Assembly: GCA_013403005.1 (NCBI GenBank)
Contig: JACBOA010000010.1
Span: 21,564-85,563, forward strand
Origin: Methanobacteriaceae archaeon
Lineage (GTDB): Archaea; Methanobacteriota; Methanobacteria; Methanobacteriales; Methanobacteriaceae
DNA length: 64,000 nt
Direction of reading: 5' to 3'
The first letter of the stretch is position 1. Every line of letters begins with the position of its first letter. The position numbers and the translations under genes are program-made. Shown in pieces: positions 1-15,041 of this stretch. Under the pieces are notes generated by a model. That model ran no database searches and was not told the DNA's origin. It was given only the letters and a program-made list of their open reading frames with translations.

Positions 1-96
1 TGCCAAGTATCCTACCAGCTGGGGATAAATAAGCATTAAAACCCCTAATATAATAGCAATTATAGCGATTATTTCTTTGGTGGTGTCTTCTTTCAT
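1..96 (-). CDS. Small membrane protein, DUF3096-like (partial, C-terminus outside window)
   Basis: An open frame runs from an ATG at 96 leftwards off the window. The visible 32 residues start MKEDTTKEIIAI and continue as a hydrophobic helix (IIAIILGVLMLIYP). This resembles the short DUF3096 membrane proteins of methanogens, which have one or two transmembrane helices and no known function. Only the N-terminal third to half is visible, so the family call is tentative. Confidence 0.5.
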   Translation of the reverse strand, partial: MKEDTTKEIIAIIAIILGVLMLIYPQLVGYLA

Positions 97-149
97 GTTT
101 ATATTTTTTGTAAGAGAATGTATATAAATATTGTGAAGTGAGGTTAATC

Positions 150-425
150 ATGAAAAGATCAGTCAAGTTCTGTCCAAATTGTGGTTCCATGAATATTAAA
201 TGGCTTAACCCTCAGATGTGGTCTATATGGAAATGCTGGGACTGTGGTTATCAGGGTGCGGTTATTGTAGAGGATGGGAAAATGGCAGATGAGATTAGGG
301 AGAATTTTTTAAAGAGAATTAAAAACGAAGAATCCGATGATAATGTGGGTAAAAGGAAAGATTCGGAAGATGATAAGAAGGAACTAAGGGAAGATTCTGG
401 TAATGAAAATGAAAGGAAGACTTGA
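150..425 (+). CDS. Small zinc-ribbon protein
   Basis: This encodes 91 residues from the ATG at 150, preceded by a GTGAGG ribosome-binding site; an in-frame GTG at 138 is less likely because it overlaps that site. C8-x2-C11 and C29-x2-C32 (CPNC, CWDC) form a rubredoxin-type zinc knuckle, with tryptophans between the two halves. The C-terminal half is highly charged (runs of K, E, D) and probably disordered. It stands alone, divergent from the membrane protein at 96. Function unknown; a nucleic-acid or protein adaptor role is only a guess. Confidence 0.7.
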   Translation: MKRSVKFCPNCGSMNIKWLNPQMWSIWKCWDCGYQGAVIVEDGKMADEIRENFLKRIKNEESDDNVGKRKDSEDDKKELREDSGNENERKT

Positions 426-761
426 GTATTTGGATTAATGTTTAATTCATGGCCCTGATCTGATCCAATATGTAATATAGCAGGACAGGATCATCCCATG
501 TCCACAGGGAAGGTAAACTGTTTTTATCAGGGATGGAGAGGTTATCAGAGATATTAATCTTGAAAAAGGTTAAAGAATCAAAAAAGATGTAAGAATTACA
601 GTTCCCAGGTCACAAAAAAGTTATTAAGATGAAGATTCTAAAGATTTTGATTCCATCATTTCAAAGTCATTTTAAATTTGTTATTTTTAATTAGTAATTT
701 CTAAGGATTCTTTTTTTTTAAGCATTATTTAGAATGCTTGGATTTGAAAAAATTCGTTAGT
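426..761. other. Intergenic region, nothing recognisable
   Basis: This AT-rich spacer lies between the zinc-ribbon gene and the 3' end of argH, so the two genes converge here. It contains a T9 run near 711-719, which could act as a U-rich terminator for the upstream plus-strand gene. No coding remnant or structured RNA was recognised. Confidence 0.4.
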
Positions 762-2168
762 TTATTCTCTATTATCCTTAACAAACTTTTTTAAACTATC
801 AATAACCTTTTTAACCTGAGATGGTGCTGGACCTCCAGTTACTTGTCTGCTTTTAATGATTTCTACTGGATCCAGGGCTTTTTTCACTTTTGAGTCATCA
901 ATTCCCAGAACTTCACCTGTTATCTCTTTTGAAACATCATCCAAAAACTGGGCATCAATTTCTTCCGCCTTCATATCCTTATCCAGGGCAATGGTCACTG
1001 CTCGGCCCACTATCTGATGGGCAGTTCTGAAGGGTAATCCACCCTCACGAACCATTAGATCTGCCAGTTCCGTGGCAGCAGAAAAGTTAGCCCGGGCTAG
1101 TTCTTCTCCTCTCAAACCTTTAAAATCTGCGGATGCCAGCATTTCTGTAGTGATCTTCAAAGCTGACCTTATGGTATCTGCAGATTTCCAGAGATGGGGA
1201 GAAACTTCCTGTAAATCTCGATTGTAACTTTGAGGTAGTGATTTAATGATTGTGAGAATCGTAACCAGTTCACCATTTAACAGGGCTGTTTTAGCCCTAA
1301 CAATCTCTGCAACATCTGGATTTTTTTTCTGAGGCATTATAGATGATGTGGATGAGAATTCATCTGCCAGTTCCACCATGCCAAACTCATAGGTACTCCA
1401 GATGATGAGTTCTTCTGATATCTTGGATAAAGTAGTCCCCAGCATGGTCAGGGCGAAAACAGTTTCAGCTATAAAATCCCGGCTACTCACTCCATCAATG
1501 GAGTTTTCCATGGGTCCGGAGAATCCCAGAAGTTCAGCAGTTCTATCCCGGTTTATAGGAAAGCTGGTTGTTGTCAGTGCTGCTGAACCCAGCGGGCAAA
1601 GATCCATCCTATGGTATGCATCTTGAAGTCTTCCATAATCCCTTTTCAGTGCCTGAGCATATGAAAGTAGATGATGGGCAAAAGTAGTGGGCTGAGCATG
1701 TTGGAGGTGGGTGTAAGCCACCATAATAGAATCAAGGTTTTCCTCAGCCATTTCAATAATAATTTCAATAAAAGTAAGTAGTTCAAGTTGTATTTCCCGT
1801 ATCTCTTCTTTTAATGCTATTTTAAGGTCGGTTGCCACCTGGTCGTTTCTTGATTTGGCGGTGTGCATGAAACCAGCATCAGGACCGATTTTGCTGGTCA
1901 CGTAGTTTTCCACTGCCATGTGAATGTCTTCCACAGCAGGGTTAAGATCCAGAGCTTCAACACCCTCTTTTTCGAGTTCATCGAGAGCATTAAGGATTTT
2001 TTTTCCTATATCTTGGGGGATGATGCCCTGTTCCATGAGCATGGTGGTATGGGCTTGATTGCACCGAAGATCTGCTTTGAATATCCTGTGGTCAGAATCT
2101 AGGGAAGATGTGAAAGTGGCCACGTCACTACTCATATGCCCTTTAAGCCTTCCCGAGCGGAGATTCAA
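762..2168 (-). CDS. argH: Argininosuccinate lyase
   Basis: It catalyses argininosuccinate to arginine plus fumarate, the last step of arginine synthesis, in the cytosol as a homotetramer. The protein has about 468 residues, the normal family length. Visible family motifs are HTAKSRNDQ near residue 105, THLQHAQP near 155 and the fumarase/aspartase-superfamily signature [10 protein letters not shown] near 280 (mobile catalytic-serine loop). A TTG at 2168 is preferred because AAGGTG sits six bases upstream; the in-frame GTG at 2177 overlaps that site. It is the last gene of the minus-strand translation cluster. Confidence 0.93.
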   Translation of the reverse strand: MNLRSGRLKGHMSSDVATFTSSLDSDHRIFKADLRCNQAHTTMLMEQGIIPQDIGKKILNALDELEKEGVEALDLNPAVEDIHMAVENYVTSKIGPDAGFMHTAKSRNDQVATDLKIALKEEIREIQLELLTFIEIIIEMAEENLDSIMVAYTHLQHAQPTTFAHHLLSYAQALKRDYGRLQDAYHRMDLCPLGSAALTTTSFPINRDRTAELLGFSGPMENSIDGVSSRDFIAETVFALTMLGTTLSKISEELIIWSTYEFGMVELADEFSSTSSIMPQKKNPDVAEIVRAKTALLNGELVTILTIIKSLPQSYNRDLQEVSPHLWKSADTIRSALKITTEMLASADFKGLRGEELARANFSAATELADLMVREGGLPFRTAHQIVGRAVTIALDKDMKAEEIDAQFLDDVSKEITGEVLGIDDSKVKKALDPVEIIKSRQVTGGPAPSQVKKVIDSLKKFVKDNRE

Positions 2169-2242
2169 AAAATACACCTTTTTATGATTTTTTTGAAATT
2201 TTTCTTTAAATTCTATTTTTAAAGGAATGAAGTATTAATATA

Positions 2243-2407
<165 letters not shown>

Positions 2408-2460
2408 GATTTATCCTCCTTGTCCATAGAGTTATAAGGTGTGAAATTATGCAGTTAAAT

Positions 2461-2766
2461 TTATTCTTCTTCAGCTTCTTCTTTAGAAGGTTCTCTGTTT
2501 TTTTGAAGAACATGCTGTTTTTCGATCTGAACCAGTTTTTCTTCTGAGTCATAGAGCTTAGCATAACCATCGGCTCGTCCTTCACCGAAACTGGGTTTTA
2601 CTTTGTCCACTACTAACAGATTTTTGTCCACGTTTAACTGTGCCACAAGCCTGTTTTTAACATCCAGTAGTTTGGGAGTGGATTCTCCCTGGTAAATGCA
2701 GTCAAAGTGTATTTCGGTACGGTTTAAAAGTGGATTTTCAACCTGTTCTTTAATGTCTATCTCCAT
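2461..2766 (-). CDS. rps24e: 30S ribosomal protein S24e
   Basis: This 101-residue small-subunit protein starts MEIDIKEQVENPLLNR, the conserved S24e N-terminus, and contains the FGEGRADGYAKLYDS segment typical of the family. The tail is acidic (EEAEEE). It sits between the dephospho-CoA kinase and S27ae genes on the same strand, with short spacers that suggest one operon. Confidence 0.92.
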   Translation of the reverse strand: MEIDIKEQVENPLLNRTEIHFDCIYQGESTPKLLDVKNRLVAQLNVDKNLLVVDKVKPSFGEGRADGYAKLYDSEEKLVQIEKQHVLQKNREPSKEEAEEE

Positions 2767-2777
2767 ATAAATCTCTC

Positions 2778-3299
2778 CTATCTTTCCTCTAATTTACTCT
2801 TTAATTTTTTAACTTTTTCTAAAACTTTATCAACTTCACAGACCACTAAACCTTCACCTGGCTGGCCATAAAGGACCAGTGAAGTGGTTGGGGCCATTAA
2901 GATACATGGAATGGCAGCTAAATCTTCTTCACCATCTACTACAATTATAACTCTGAAACCACTTTTAATAAGCTTAAAAGCCTTTCCAATGGCATCCTGC
3001 AGTTCATCGGTTATTAATCCAGGGGGGTTTTCAGCATTGAGGGTTACGTAGTCATAGATGGTATAATCTACTGGTTTTTTCTCATTTATGGGGCTTCGTT
3101 CCACCACATGGTCAATGATTCCCAGATGGGGAATTAAACCTGATTTCTGCAGGTTTCGGGTGGTTACATCACCCACAGTTATTAAAAGTTCATCAGGGTA
3201 TTTGGTTTTGATGAAATCTAGAGCATCATCTAATGAGGGGTAAAGTACCCCGACGGGTTTTTTAAATTCAGCTCTCAACTCCTTGTTAAGTATTAACAC
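2778..3299 (-). CDS. GTP-dependent dephospho-CoA kinase (DUF359 family)
   Basis: This 173-residue protein has the DUF359 core [10 protein letters not shown] (near 40) and [15 protein letters not shown] (near 57-71). The Thermococcus member of this family phosphorylates dephospho-CoA with GTP, the final step of archaeal CoA synthesis. The GTG start at 3299 shares one base with the TAG stop of the Spt4 gene, and GAGGG upstream serves as the ribosome-binding site, so the two are translationally coupled. Its place inside a translation/transcription operon is conserved in Methanobacteriales. Confidence 0.85.
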   Translation of the reverse strand: MLILNKELRAEFKKPVGVLYPSLDDALDFIKTKYPDELLITVGDVTTRNLQKSGLIPHLGIIDHVVERSPINEKKPVDYTIYDYVTLNAENPPGLITDELQDAIGKAFKLIKSGFRVIIVVDGEEDLAAIPCILMAPTTSLVLYGQPGEGLVVCEVDKVLEKVKKLKSKLEER

Positions 3300-3481
3300 T
3301 AGCGAACCCTCAGGGCGTATTCTCCGGGTAGGGTGATCTGCAGTTCCTGGGCAATGGGTGAGTTTTCAGGATCCACAATTATCAGAAATCCACTCCAGTT
3401 CTTGGAGGTGGCCATATTGCAAACTGCACATCTATCCTCATCCATGAGGCGATGACAGCGAGTGCATGCTTTGGTAACCAT
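3299..3481 (-). CDS. spt4: Transcription elongation factor Spt4 (RNA polymerase subunit E'')
   Basis: This 60-residue protein has the N-terminal zinc site C6-x2-C9 and C18-x2-C21, followed by [17 protein letters not shown], the NGN-binding surface of archaeal Spt4. It pairs with Spt5 to keep RNA polymerase processive. It abuts the Rpo7 gene (Rpo7 stop at 3482) and overlaps the dephospho-CoA kinase start, forming a tightly packed operon. Confidence 0.92.
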   Translation of the reverse strand: MVTKACTRCHRLMDEDRCAVCNMATSKNWSGFLIIVDPENSPIAQELQITLPGEYALRVR

Positions 3482-4072
<591 letters not shown>

Positions 4073-4099
4073 AATCCCTCAATTACAATTTTTTAATAA

Positions 4100-4621
4100 T
4101 TAAAGCTCCTGGTAAAGTTTCATGGAGTGAACAACTGCACTTTTAGCTTTATCTGCATTTTCCCATCCCAAAATTTCGGTTTCTTTTCCTTCTAAGGTTT
4201 TGTACTCTTTGAAGAAGTGAGCTACCTCATCCAGGAAAGCTTTGGAAATATCATTTATGTTTTGAATGTCCTTGTAGTGTGGGTCTTCTACTGGCACTGC
4301 CAGGATCTTATCATCATGATCCCCACCATCTATCATGCGCATCATTCCAATGGGTCTGGATTCAATAATGCATCCAGGGAAAGTGGGCTGGTCCATGATA
4401 ACCATTATATCCATGGGGTCCCCGTCGTCATAAAGAGTTTGGGGTATGATACCGTATTCTGCAGGGTAATGGAATGGGGAGTACAGCACCCGGTCCAGAG
4501 CAAATGATTCTAAATCTTTATCATATTCGTACTTGTTCCGGGACCCTTTGGGTATTTCAATAACTGCATATACTACTTCAGGAGCTGATGGCCCAGTTTT
4601 TATGTCCTTCCAGAGATTCAT
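4100..4621 (-). CDS. ppa: Inorganic pyrophosphatase, soluble family I
   Basis: It hydrolyses pyrophosphate to two phosphates, pulling biosynthetic reactions forward. The protein has about 173 residues from the ATG at 4621; GGAGG nine bases upstream fixes this start over the in-frame codon at 4645. It contains [16 protein letters not shown], the [11 protein letters not shown] segment and the D-x-D-P-x-D-x-x metal site ([10 protein letters not shown]). The spacer to the downstream Rpo7 gene is short. Confidence 0.93.
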   Translation of the reverse strand: MNLWKDIKTGPSAPEVVYAVIEIPKGSRNKYEYDKDLESFALDRVLYSPFHYPAEYGIIPQTLYDDGDPMDIMVIMDQPTFPGCIIESRPIGMMRMIDGGDHDDKILAVPVEDPHYKDIQNINDISKAFLDEVAHFFKEYKTLEGKETEILGWENADKAKSAVVHSMKLYQEL

Positions 4622-4771
4622 ATTGTAATTCCTCCATGAAATCAACCATTTTGAAGGTTGGTAAATTATAAAATTTTACTTAAATTTTTTTTAAGCTTTC
4701 ACTGAATAATTGTGAGACTAATGATTTCCCGTGACATTTTTTTTCTTTATTTGAATGTCATATGCGTTATA

Positions 4772-6393
<1,622 letters not shown>

Positions 6394-6400
6394 ATTACCC

Positions 6401-6779
<379 letters not shown>

Positions 6780-6890
6780 CTATCTCCTCCATCTTATTTT
6801 TGGTGTTTTATGTTCATATTATTTATCGTTTTTCATCATTAGTAATGATTGAATATTATTATAGCTAAATTTTAGACTTATTTAGACTTA

Positions 6891-8669
6891 CTAGTAAATT
6901 CCCCAATTAGGATCCTCTTTCCTCTTAATATTAACCGTTTTTTGGAGTATTTCTGTTTCATCTTCATTTAAATCAGATTTCATCTCTGATTCCAGGACTT
7001 TGTAATGGCTTTCAGGGATGTCTATGTATAGCTCATCCCCTTCATCTAAATTTCGTCCAAAAACCCCGTCTTTTATGGCCATGGCCACCTTTTGTCCCTT
7101 GGAAATTGAGGGTAGATTATCACCCTTATCCTGCATACTCTCTACAGTTCCCACTCTCTGCCCATCTTCATTTATAAGGCCACAACCCTTTTTAACACTA
7201 CCTCCCAGAACTTCAATACCTGCAATAGCAGGTTTGCTCTGTCTGAAAACTAGTTTGGGCATTATACGTATTTTACCAGGTTTTATGATGGCGTCAAACC
7301 ATTCTTTTTTACGGCGCTCTTCTGCAGCCCTTACCCATTCCTGATAATCTTCAGTTAATTGGTAGATAACATTGGCAGAGAATATCTTAAGGTCGGTGTT
7401 TTTTATTTCCTCTGAAGCAGAAGGTAGTACCTTGACATTGAAGGCAATTATAACTCCGTAGAGTTCGTTTTCCTGTCTGACTATAGATGCGTCTACCACA
7501 TCTCTACGAGAAACATCCCCAATATCCGCGGCTCTTATGGGTACTTCCATTTCCTGGAGCATGTTCACCAGTGCTTCCAGAGATCCCAATGTATCCGCTT
7601 TAACAATAACTCCCAATTCGTCAGTATCAACTTTAATATCCTCTATTTCATGTAAAATCTCTTCTTTGACCTTTAACAGGTCTTCCCTGGCCACACGTAA
7701 TGGTGAGCCAGAAATGACATGGTCAATGTTGGGAGCTACAATTTTGATACCTGCAGCTGCAACTACTTCATCCACCTTTTCAAAACGTTTTTTCGCGTCT
7801 CTGATTTCTTCTAAGGCTCTGGGCTTTAAAAGGGATCTTATTTTGGTGGTGATAACATCATCAGGAGTAGTGAGAACAATGGTATCTTTGTGCCGGATTA
7901 TACCATCGTATATGACTGCATCAATGGTTGTTCCCAGTCCAACTTCTTCTTTAACTTCTAAAATGGTGCCCTTTGCAGGGGCATCGGCTTCTATCTGCAA
8001 CTGTTCCTTTAGATACTGTTGGGCCAGTCCCAGGAGCATGGTTAAAAGTTCTGGAATCCCTTCTCCGCTTTTGGCGCTGATGGGAATGATACTAACCTGT
8101 CTGGCAAAGTTCTCCACTCTATCGAAGCGTTCCGATTCGAAACCTTCCTGGTGAAGTATTCCCACTAATTCATAAATCTGGGTGTCGAGGGCGGTTTGTA
8201 CGTTAGCTGGTTGTTTCTGGTAAGTCTGGGTGAATGATTCTCTTTCATGGGTCTGCCACCCATATAGCTTATCCATCTTATTTGCAGCAACTATGAAGGG
8301 GGTTTTATACATTTTAAGAATGTTCAGTGCTTCATAGGTTTGAGGTTTGAATCCCTCATTCAAATCCACCATGAGTATGGCCAGATCAGCCAGGGCACCA
8401 CCTCGCTTGCGAAGGGTGGTGAAGGCTTCATGGCCGGGTGTGTCTATGAAGAACAGGCCGGGGAGGGTGTCTTTAATGGTCAGTTTGTCCAGGAAAGCCC
8501 CGCAGATATTTTCAATTACTTCCATGGGGATTTCTGTGGCTCCTATGTGTTGAGTTATTCCACCTGCTTCTCTCTGAGCTATGGCACTACCTCGGATAAA
8601 GTCCAGTAGAGTGGTTTTTCCATGGTCCACATGACCCAGAACCGATACAATGGGTGATCTAATTTGCAA
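6891..8669 (-). CDS. infB: Translation initiation factor aIF5B (IF2-like)
   Basis: This GTPase of about 592 residues promotes subunit joining. It has [12 protein letters not shown] near the N-terminus, DTPGHEAF (G3) and ANKMDKL (G4), followed by beta-barrel domains and a C-terminal part containing [19 protein letters not shown]. The TTG at 8669 lies five bases after GGAGG and gives the usual start [14 protein letters not shown]. The longer frame to 8720 adds residues unlike the family. It lacks the long acidic N-terminus of eukaryotic eIF5B. Confidence 0.93.
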   Translation of the reverse strand: MQIRSPIVSVLGHVDHGKTTLLDFIRGSAIAQREAGGITQHIGATEIPMEVIENICGAFLDKLTIKDTLPGLFFIDTPGHEAFTTLRKRGGALADLAILMVDLNEGFKPQTYEALNILKMYKTPFIVAANKMDKLYGWQTHERESFTQTYQKQPANVQTALDTQIYELVGILHQEGFESERFDRVENFARQVSIIPISAKSGEGIPELLTMLLGLAQQYLKEQLQIEADAPAKGTILEVKEEVGLGTTIDAVIYDGIIRHKDTIVLTTPDDVITTKIRSLLKPRALEEIRDAKKRFEKVDEVVAAAGIKIVAPNIDHVISGSPLRVAREDLLKVKEEILHEIEDIKVDTDELGVIVKADTLGSLEALVNMLQEMEVPIRAADIGDVSRRDVVDASIVRQENELYGVIIAFNVKVLPSASEEIKNTDLKIFSANVIYQLTEDYQEWVRAAEERRKKEWFDAIIKPGKIRIMPKLVFRQSKPAIAGIEVLGGSVKKGCGLINEDGQRVGTVESMQDKGDNLPSISKGQKVAMAIKDGVFGRNLDEGDELYIDIPESHYKVLESEMKSDLNEDETEILQKTVNIKRKEDPNWGIY

Positions 8670-8794
8670 GTTATCCTCCGGCCAAAAAATTGTGATGGAA
8701 TCAAAAAAAGTAATTTCCACTTTTTTTAAATAAAATTCCTATTATCGCATTCTTCTATATTGTTTCTAATTTTAGAGAAGATTTGAGGTTTCTT

Positions 8795-9249
8795 TTAAGG
8801 TTCTTCATATACCAGTTCCCGGTCTGGTAGCTGGTATGTGCAGATCTCCTCATCCTGGAAAAACAGTGCAATTTCCCTTTCTGCAGATGCAGGTGAATCA
8901 GAAGCATGGACAATGTTCCTACCAGTTTCCATGGCAAAATCACCACGGATAGTGCCTAAATCGGCTTCTTGAGGGTTAGTGGCTCCCACCATCTTTCTGA
9001 TGAGGGTAATACATTCTTCTCCTTCAATAACCATTGCTAGAACGGGTCCTGAAGTAATATAGTTCACTAAATCGCCAAAAAATGGTTTTTCCTTGTGTTC
9101 AGCGTAGTGTTCTTCTGCCAGTTCTCGAGGGATTACCATCATTTTAGCCGCCAGGATCTGGAGTCCCCGCTCTTCGAAGCGGGTTATAATCTTCCCAGTT
9201 AACCTCCGTAAAACTGCATCAGGTTTTAACATCACAAAACTTTTTTGCA

Positions 9250-9253
<4 letters not shown>
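8795..9253 (-). CDS. ndk: Nucleoside diphosphate kinase
   Basis: It transfers the gamma phosphate from ATP to NDPs through a phosphohistidine. The protein has about 152 residues and shows [12 protein letters not shown] at the N-terminus and [18 protein letters not shown], which holds the active-site His. Two consecutive ATGs (9253 and 9250) are possible starts; the first overlaps the L24e stop as ATGA. It follows the L24e gene and precedes aIF5B, a typical archaeal order. Confidence 0.94.
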
Positions 9254-9411
<158 letters not shown>

Positions 9412-9427
9412 GGTGTCACCTTTTTAT

Positions 9428-9634
<207 letters not shown>

Positions 9635-9682
9635 ATCATCACCTTAAATAGTGGGAAGGTTTTTCCCTTCCGTGAAAGTTAA

Positions 9683-10056
<374 letters not shown>

Positions 10057-10080
10057 AATTTACCTCCTTTTTCATCTGGG

Positions 10081-10230
<150 letters not shown>

Positions 10231-10601
10231 TGTAACAAAATTAGTTGATTACAGTATATATACTTTACTTGACTTTCAATGAACTAAAAACCATAATCAT
10301 AAAATTGTTTCCCTATTAAAGTATGATCAATGTAAAAGTGAGTTGATTTATTTTTTCTGGAGATTTATTGGATATTCGGTCATATTAACTTTCATTATAG
10401 TATTCATATTCATATTCATTATTCTTCTGTGATTGTAATTTGCTGTATTTTTAAGGTCTATTATGTTGTCATGATCTTTACGTACATTCGACGAAAAATT
10501 GAGGAATTGTGGAATGGTATAACGAAGTCAATTAAGTAAAAAACAGATGATTATATTGGTTTTAAATATTTATAAAAAGAAAAGAAAAAAGGAAGGTTAA
10601 C

Positions 10602-10846
<245 letters not shown>

Positions 10847-10857
10847 TGCCGTACTCC

Positions 10858-10866
10858 TATATATAT
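10858..10866 (-). promoter_or_regulatory. Candidate TATA box of the histone gene
   Basis: TATATATAT lies about 55 bases upstream of the histone ATG at 10805, preceded on the minus strand by a purine-containing ACGATAC that could serve as BRE. The predicted start about 25 bases downstream would leave a leader of around 30 bases. Confidence 0.5.
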
Positions 10867-11041
10867 GTATCGTTAAAAGCACTGATTATTCGGTGATCCA
10901 TATGTTATTGGGTCATGTCATGATGATCCCTATAATCTTGGGACACCACATGACAAATCATATGATCTTGAGTCAAAAAGTAAAAATTGGGATATAGAAA
11001 TAGTCCAGATCATCCAGAAAAAAAAGGTTAAGTAAAATCTT

Positions 11042-12238
11042 TTAGATTTCCTTTATAATCTTTGAAAGAGCTTTTATATCCGCATCTACTTCAACCGGTT
11101 CTTCACATGCATTGATTGCCACATTAGGGTCTTTGAGTACATGTCCTGTCACCACGCACACGATTTGTTCGCCCTTATCCACTTTACCGGAATTAACCAG
11201 TTTTATAAGCCCTGCAATGGATGCTGCTGAAGCCGGTTCAACTCCAATTCCTTCGGTTCTGGCTAAAAGTTTCTGAGCACTTAAGATCTCCTCATCACTT
11301 ACAGTTTCAGCCAAACCATCAGACTCATAAATGGCACGGATGGCCTTTCTGGCACTGACTGGTGCACCAATACGAATGGCTGTGGCTACTGTTTCAGGGT
11401 GTTCCACAGGCACAATGTCATCCTGACCTTCCCATACCGCATGAGCTATAGGAGCAGCTCCTTCAGCCTGAATTCCAGTCATACAGGGAAGATCATCTAT
11501 AAAACCAGCTCTGTAAAATTCAGTTATTCCCTTCCAGATGGCTGAGATGTTCCCCGCATTTCCCACAGGTAATATGATTCTGTCGGGAGATTTCCATCCC
11601 AAATCATCAACTATCTCGAATCCAATGGATTTTTGACCCTCTAATCTGTAGGGATTCACAGAATTTAAAAGATATAACTGACCTTGCAATGCCAGAGTGG
11701 TGATTGCCTCTAAAGCCTGATCGAAGTTACCCCTCACGGATATAACTTCGGCTCCGTGAAACATGGCCTGAGCCAGTTTTCCCAGAGCGACTTTACCTGC
11801 AGGTAAGAGTACTGCGCACTTCAAACCAGCTCTTGCAGCGTAAGCGGCCAGTGATGCAGAGGTGTTCCCTGTGGAAGCGCAACCTACGGTGTCCACACCC
11901 AATTCAAGGGCTTTGGTAATCCCCACACTCATACCCCTATCTTTAAAGCTGCCAGTGGGATTAGAACCTTCAACCTTAACGTAGAGTTCAACTCCTAATT
12001 CTTTACCCAGTTTATCACACTTGCAAAATGGAGTTCCTCCTTCATCCAGACTCACTATTCTATCTGGATCTACAGGCATGAACTCCTTATATTTCCACAT
12101 GGTAGATTTACGGCACTTAAAAACCTCTTTTGATACATCTGCTTGGCAGATGACTTCCAGTATGGAATTGCATTTACTACAGGTATATATTATTTCATCA
12201 TCAGGATATTCTGCTCCGCAAGATATACATTTCATCAT
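11042..12238 (-). CDS. thrC: Threonine synthase
   Basis: It converts O-phosphohomoserine to threonine using PLP. The 398-residue protein starts with a zinc ribbon (CISC, CSKC) typical of archaeal ThrC. The PLP lysine lies in NPTGSFKDRG, and ASTGNTSASLAAY and LPVGNAGNISA bind the cofactor phosphate. GGTGATTTT precedes the tandem ATGs at 12238 and 12235. It is a single-gene unit with ~270 bp of upstream spacer. Confidence 0.93.
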   Translation of the reverse strand: MMKCISCGAEYPDDEIIYTCSKCNSILEVICQADVSKEVFKCRKSTMWKYKEFMPVDPDRIVSLDEGGTPFCKCDKLGKELGVELYVKVEGSNPTGSFKDRGMSVGITKALELGVDTVGCASTGNTSASLAAYAARAGLKCAVLLPAGKVALGKLAQAMFHGAEVISVRGNFDQALEAITTLALQGQLYLLNSVNPYRLEGQKSIGFEIVDDLGWKSPDRIILPVGNAGNISAIWKGITEFYRAGFIDDLPCMTGIQAEGAAPIAHAVWEGQDDIVPVEHPETVATAIRIGAPVSARKAIRAIYESDGLAETVSDEEILSAQKLLARTEGIGVEPASAASIAGLIKLVNSGKVDKGEQIVCVVTGHVLKDPNVAINACEEPVEVDADIKALSKIIKEI

Positions 12239-12509
12239 AAAATCACCCTAAATTAAAATGGTCCATGAAATTTTTCAATTGAATCCCATTGAATTATGCA
12301 AATAACATTATCAAAAAAACTAATTGATTTCATTAAATTAGTCGTTTTTAGTTATTTCTCGAGAATAAAATATCTCGGGATACGGTTATAAAACTATTGT
12401 CAAATAAAATCTAACAAATTTCAGCAGGTTTTTTGCCAGAAAATGTGAATTTCCCAAATAATAACTAAACTAATACTCTTATATTAACAGTATTTGTAAG
12501 TATTACAAA

Positions 12510-13142
12510 TCATAAAATGCCTTTTATGTAATTTGCCCATGTTATGGTGAAGTTTGCCTCGATTATGGCTGCAATTATTATAAGAATAACTGCAATGGCC
12601 AACATAATTAGCGTATCCTTGAAATCATCTAGATTCACTTCCAATAAATATTTAAGCTGGTTAGATATTGAGAAATCTGTTTGTATGTGAACTAAACCTT
12701 TTATAACGTTTAAGACAGTGTGACCCAGTTTAAAACCAGCTGCACCTGCGATTATGATTCCTAATATCTCAAACACACCATGTGGAATGGTGTAAATAAT
12801 GAAATCACCAAGAGAAAATTGAGATGCTGTGTAACCAATGAATATTCCATTGCTTATGAGGAAGTAAGCAGTTATAATGCCTAAAATTATTCCACCGGCA
12901 TAGATCATCAGTATAATCTTAATATTATTGAAAAACAGGGAAGTGGTGGTGAGCTGTAATTCTCCCTCAACCACACGTCTTTTAAAATTTCCTAGCATGG
13001 ATGATAAGATTGGATCTAACAGCCAGGCAAAGGCGTATCCTATAAAAAGAGAGGATATGAATATAGCGGCTGATAAAATTAAATAACTCTCGTTACGATT
13101 ATAGAGTCCAGTAAATAAACCTTCATACCGTTCTTTGCCCAT
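12510..13142 (-). CDS. SpoIIM/DUF95-family membrane protein
   Basis: This 210-residue integral membrane protein has about five hydrophobic helices. The segment IPHGVFEILGIIIAGAAGFKLG matches the conserved core of the SpoIIM (DUF95) family, which is widespread in archaea outside any sporulation context. Function in archaea is unknown. It lies 32 bases downstream of trpS on the same strand, so co-transcription is plausible. Confidence 0.75.
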   Translation of the reverse strand: MGKERYEGLFTGLYNRNESYLILSAAIFISSLFIGYAFAWLLDPILSSMLGNFKRRVVEGELQLTTTSLFFNNIKIILMIYAGGIILGIITAYFLISNGIFIGYTASQFSLGDFIIYTIPHGVFEILGIIIAGAAGFKLGHTVLNVIKGLVHIQTDFSISNQLKYLLEVNLDDFKDTLIMLAIAVILIIIAAIIEANFTITWANYIKGIL

Positions 13143-13174
13143 TTTTAAGCTCCTAATTCTTTATTAGTTTTGTA

Positions 13175-14266
13175 TTACTTTAATATATTTTCAGCCTTAT
13201 CTTTAGCTTTTTCCCTTTTCTCTTGGAGGTCAGTAAAGAAATCTCTTATTAATTCTGCTGCATTTGCTTTGCACTCCCCACACATAATACTGCCATCTTT
13301 ACATTGATGGTAGATATCTTTTAAATCAGAGTCAGAATGCATTAGATGGTAAAGTAACATCTCATAAACAACACATTCATCTGGAATGCCTCCCATTTCC
13401 TGTTGTTCTTTTAAACTTTCTCTTCCACCAGTTTTAGCCGATCTTAATTTCTTTTCAGCTTCTTCTGGAGAGTCACTGAGGAAAATAGCAGTTTTTGGTT
13501 TGCTGCTGGACATCTTACCTCCTGTTAGTCCAGTGATGAATCGGTGGTAGGTGGAGGAGGGACTTATGAAATGGAATTTTGATTGGAATCTTTCAGCTAT
13601 GTCCCTTGTAAGGCGGATATGAGGGTCCTGATCAGGTCCCACAGGAACCACAATGGGTTTAGGTCCACCTAATTCCTCCAGTTGGGGGTGCAGTATATCA
13701 GCCACTTGTATAAGTGGTGTGTAGAGATGTGCTATGTTGGTTGAACCTGAAAAACCATATATAGATTTCATTTCGTTTAAATTCACTCTTTTAGCCAGTT
13801 TATATGCCAAATCGCCCACTGTTTTGTTTTCAGATTGTAAGTAAATATGCAGATTTTCATTATCAGGATCCAGGCCTAGAGCAATGTAATTTGTGATGTA
13901 TTCTTCAATGGCAATCTTTTTTGCATCTTCAAAGCTCATTCCCCTGGCGGAGTAGGATTCCATGTCAGCAATGGGGATATAGATTTCAGCACCTTTCTCC
14001 TGGTACCAGATGAGTTGATCCACAATCATTTTGTGGCCTATATGCATTTTACCACTGGGCATCATTCCGGTAACCACAGCAAAGGCTGATTTTTCACGCA
14101 TTGCCTTTAAAATCCTGCCGTAATCTCGATGCCCGAAAACAATCCCCCTGCGCATCAGCATGTGAGGATTTTCCAGTTCACCTAAAAGGTCTTGGAAGGG
14201 TTTTATTCCAAATTCTTGGATTAGCTTTTCATAGTTTACTAGGGCTGAACTCCATGGATCAATCAA
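13175..14266 (-). CDS. trpS: Tryptophanyl-tRNA synthetase
   Basis: This 363-residue class I synthetase charges tRNA-Trp. [12 protein letters not shown] holds the HIGH motif and GKMSSSKP is the KMSKS loop, both in the archaeal/eukaryotic form. A Cys-containing C-terminal segment ([12 protein letters not shown]) is seen near residues 320-335. The TTG start at 14266 follows AAGGTGATTTA. Confidence 0.93.
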   Translation of the reverse strand: MIDPWSSALVNYEKLIQEFGIKPFQDLLGELENPHMLMRRGIVFGHRDYGRILKAMREKSAFAVVTGMMPSGKMHIGHKMIVDQLIWYQEKGAEIYIPIADMESYSARGMSFEDAKKIAIEEYITNYIALGLDPDNENLHIYLQSENKTVGDLAYKLAKRVNLNEMKSIYGFSGSTNIAHLYTPLIQVADILHPQLEELGGPKPIVVPVGPDQDPHIRLTRDIAERFQSKFHFISPSSTYHRFITGLTGGKMSSSKPKTAIFLSDSPEEAEKKLRSAKTGGRESLKEQQEMGGIPDECVVYEMLLYHLMHSDSDLKDIYHQCKDGSIMCGECKANAAELIRDFFTDLQEKREKAKDKAENILK

Positions 14267-14401
14267 TAAATCACCTTAAATGATAATAAACATTATTCAC
14301 AAGGATATAAATGTTATGATAATTATCGTTGTTCAATTGTTTTATATAGTTTCTTCTTGCTCTTAGATATGGTTAGGTCAATATAGTGTAGTCCACTAAG
14401 A

Positions 14402-14905
14402 TTATGGTCTGGTCCACTCAACATTGTAGTAAGTGATATCTTGTTCATCATCCACCACTGCCAGTAGGAGTTTCTTGTTAACTCCGTGGGCCACACGAAC
14501 GTAACTGGAGAAGTTGGCGATGGATATGTCCTGGTTCTCATTAACTACTTTCACCACAAAATCAGAATGACCGTCACCTGGAGATTTACCCCTTTCATAT
14601 AATCTAAACTCGGAACCATACTTGAAACCTGTTTTAACAATGTATCCCCTGTTGCGAAGGTCTCTGAATACAATATATTTATAGAGAAGGCCTTTTTCCT
14701 GGATCATTCCCCACATCTCATGGACTGAAACTTCTCTATTATCATCCAGAATATTTATTTTTCCTTTTTCCTGAAGGTAAAGAGCCTCCATAATTGAAAT
14801 TTGCAGTTCATCCTGGTTAAATTTACCAAAATGACTTTTTTCATTAAGTGCAACAGCTTTTTTGTTTTTAATGATTACTAGTTCTCCTTTCAGTTCCGCG
14901 TCCAT
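14402..14905 (-). CDS. endA: tRNA-intron endonuclease
   Basis: It cuts the bulge-helix-bulge in pre-tRNAs. The protein has about 167 residues, the homotetramer-type length. The catalytic triad is visible: Tyr in KYGSEFRLYERG, His in GDGHSDFVV and Lys in GVNKKLLLAVVDDE. The start at 14905 lies six bases after AAGGTG, so it is preferred over the GTG at 14914, which is part of that site. Confidence 0.92.
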   Translation of the reverse strand: MDAELKGELVIIKNKKAVALNEKSHFGKFNQDELQISIMEALYLQEKGKINILDDNREVSVHEMWGMIQEKGLLYKYIVFRDLRNRGYIVKTGFKYGSEFRLYERGKSPGDGHSDFVVKVVNENQDISIANFSSYVRVAHGVNKKLLLAVVDDEQDITYYNVEWTRP

Positions 14906-15041
14906 GTTTTTCACCTTAACTTCATTCGCTTAGCTTTCTGGGAGGTTTTGAAGGAGTTTTTTAGTTAAAAAAGATCGAATTTTCCGGACATGGACATGCT
15001 TTTTTGAGAAATTTTTTGAGAAATTATACTCAGTATGATGA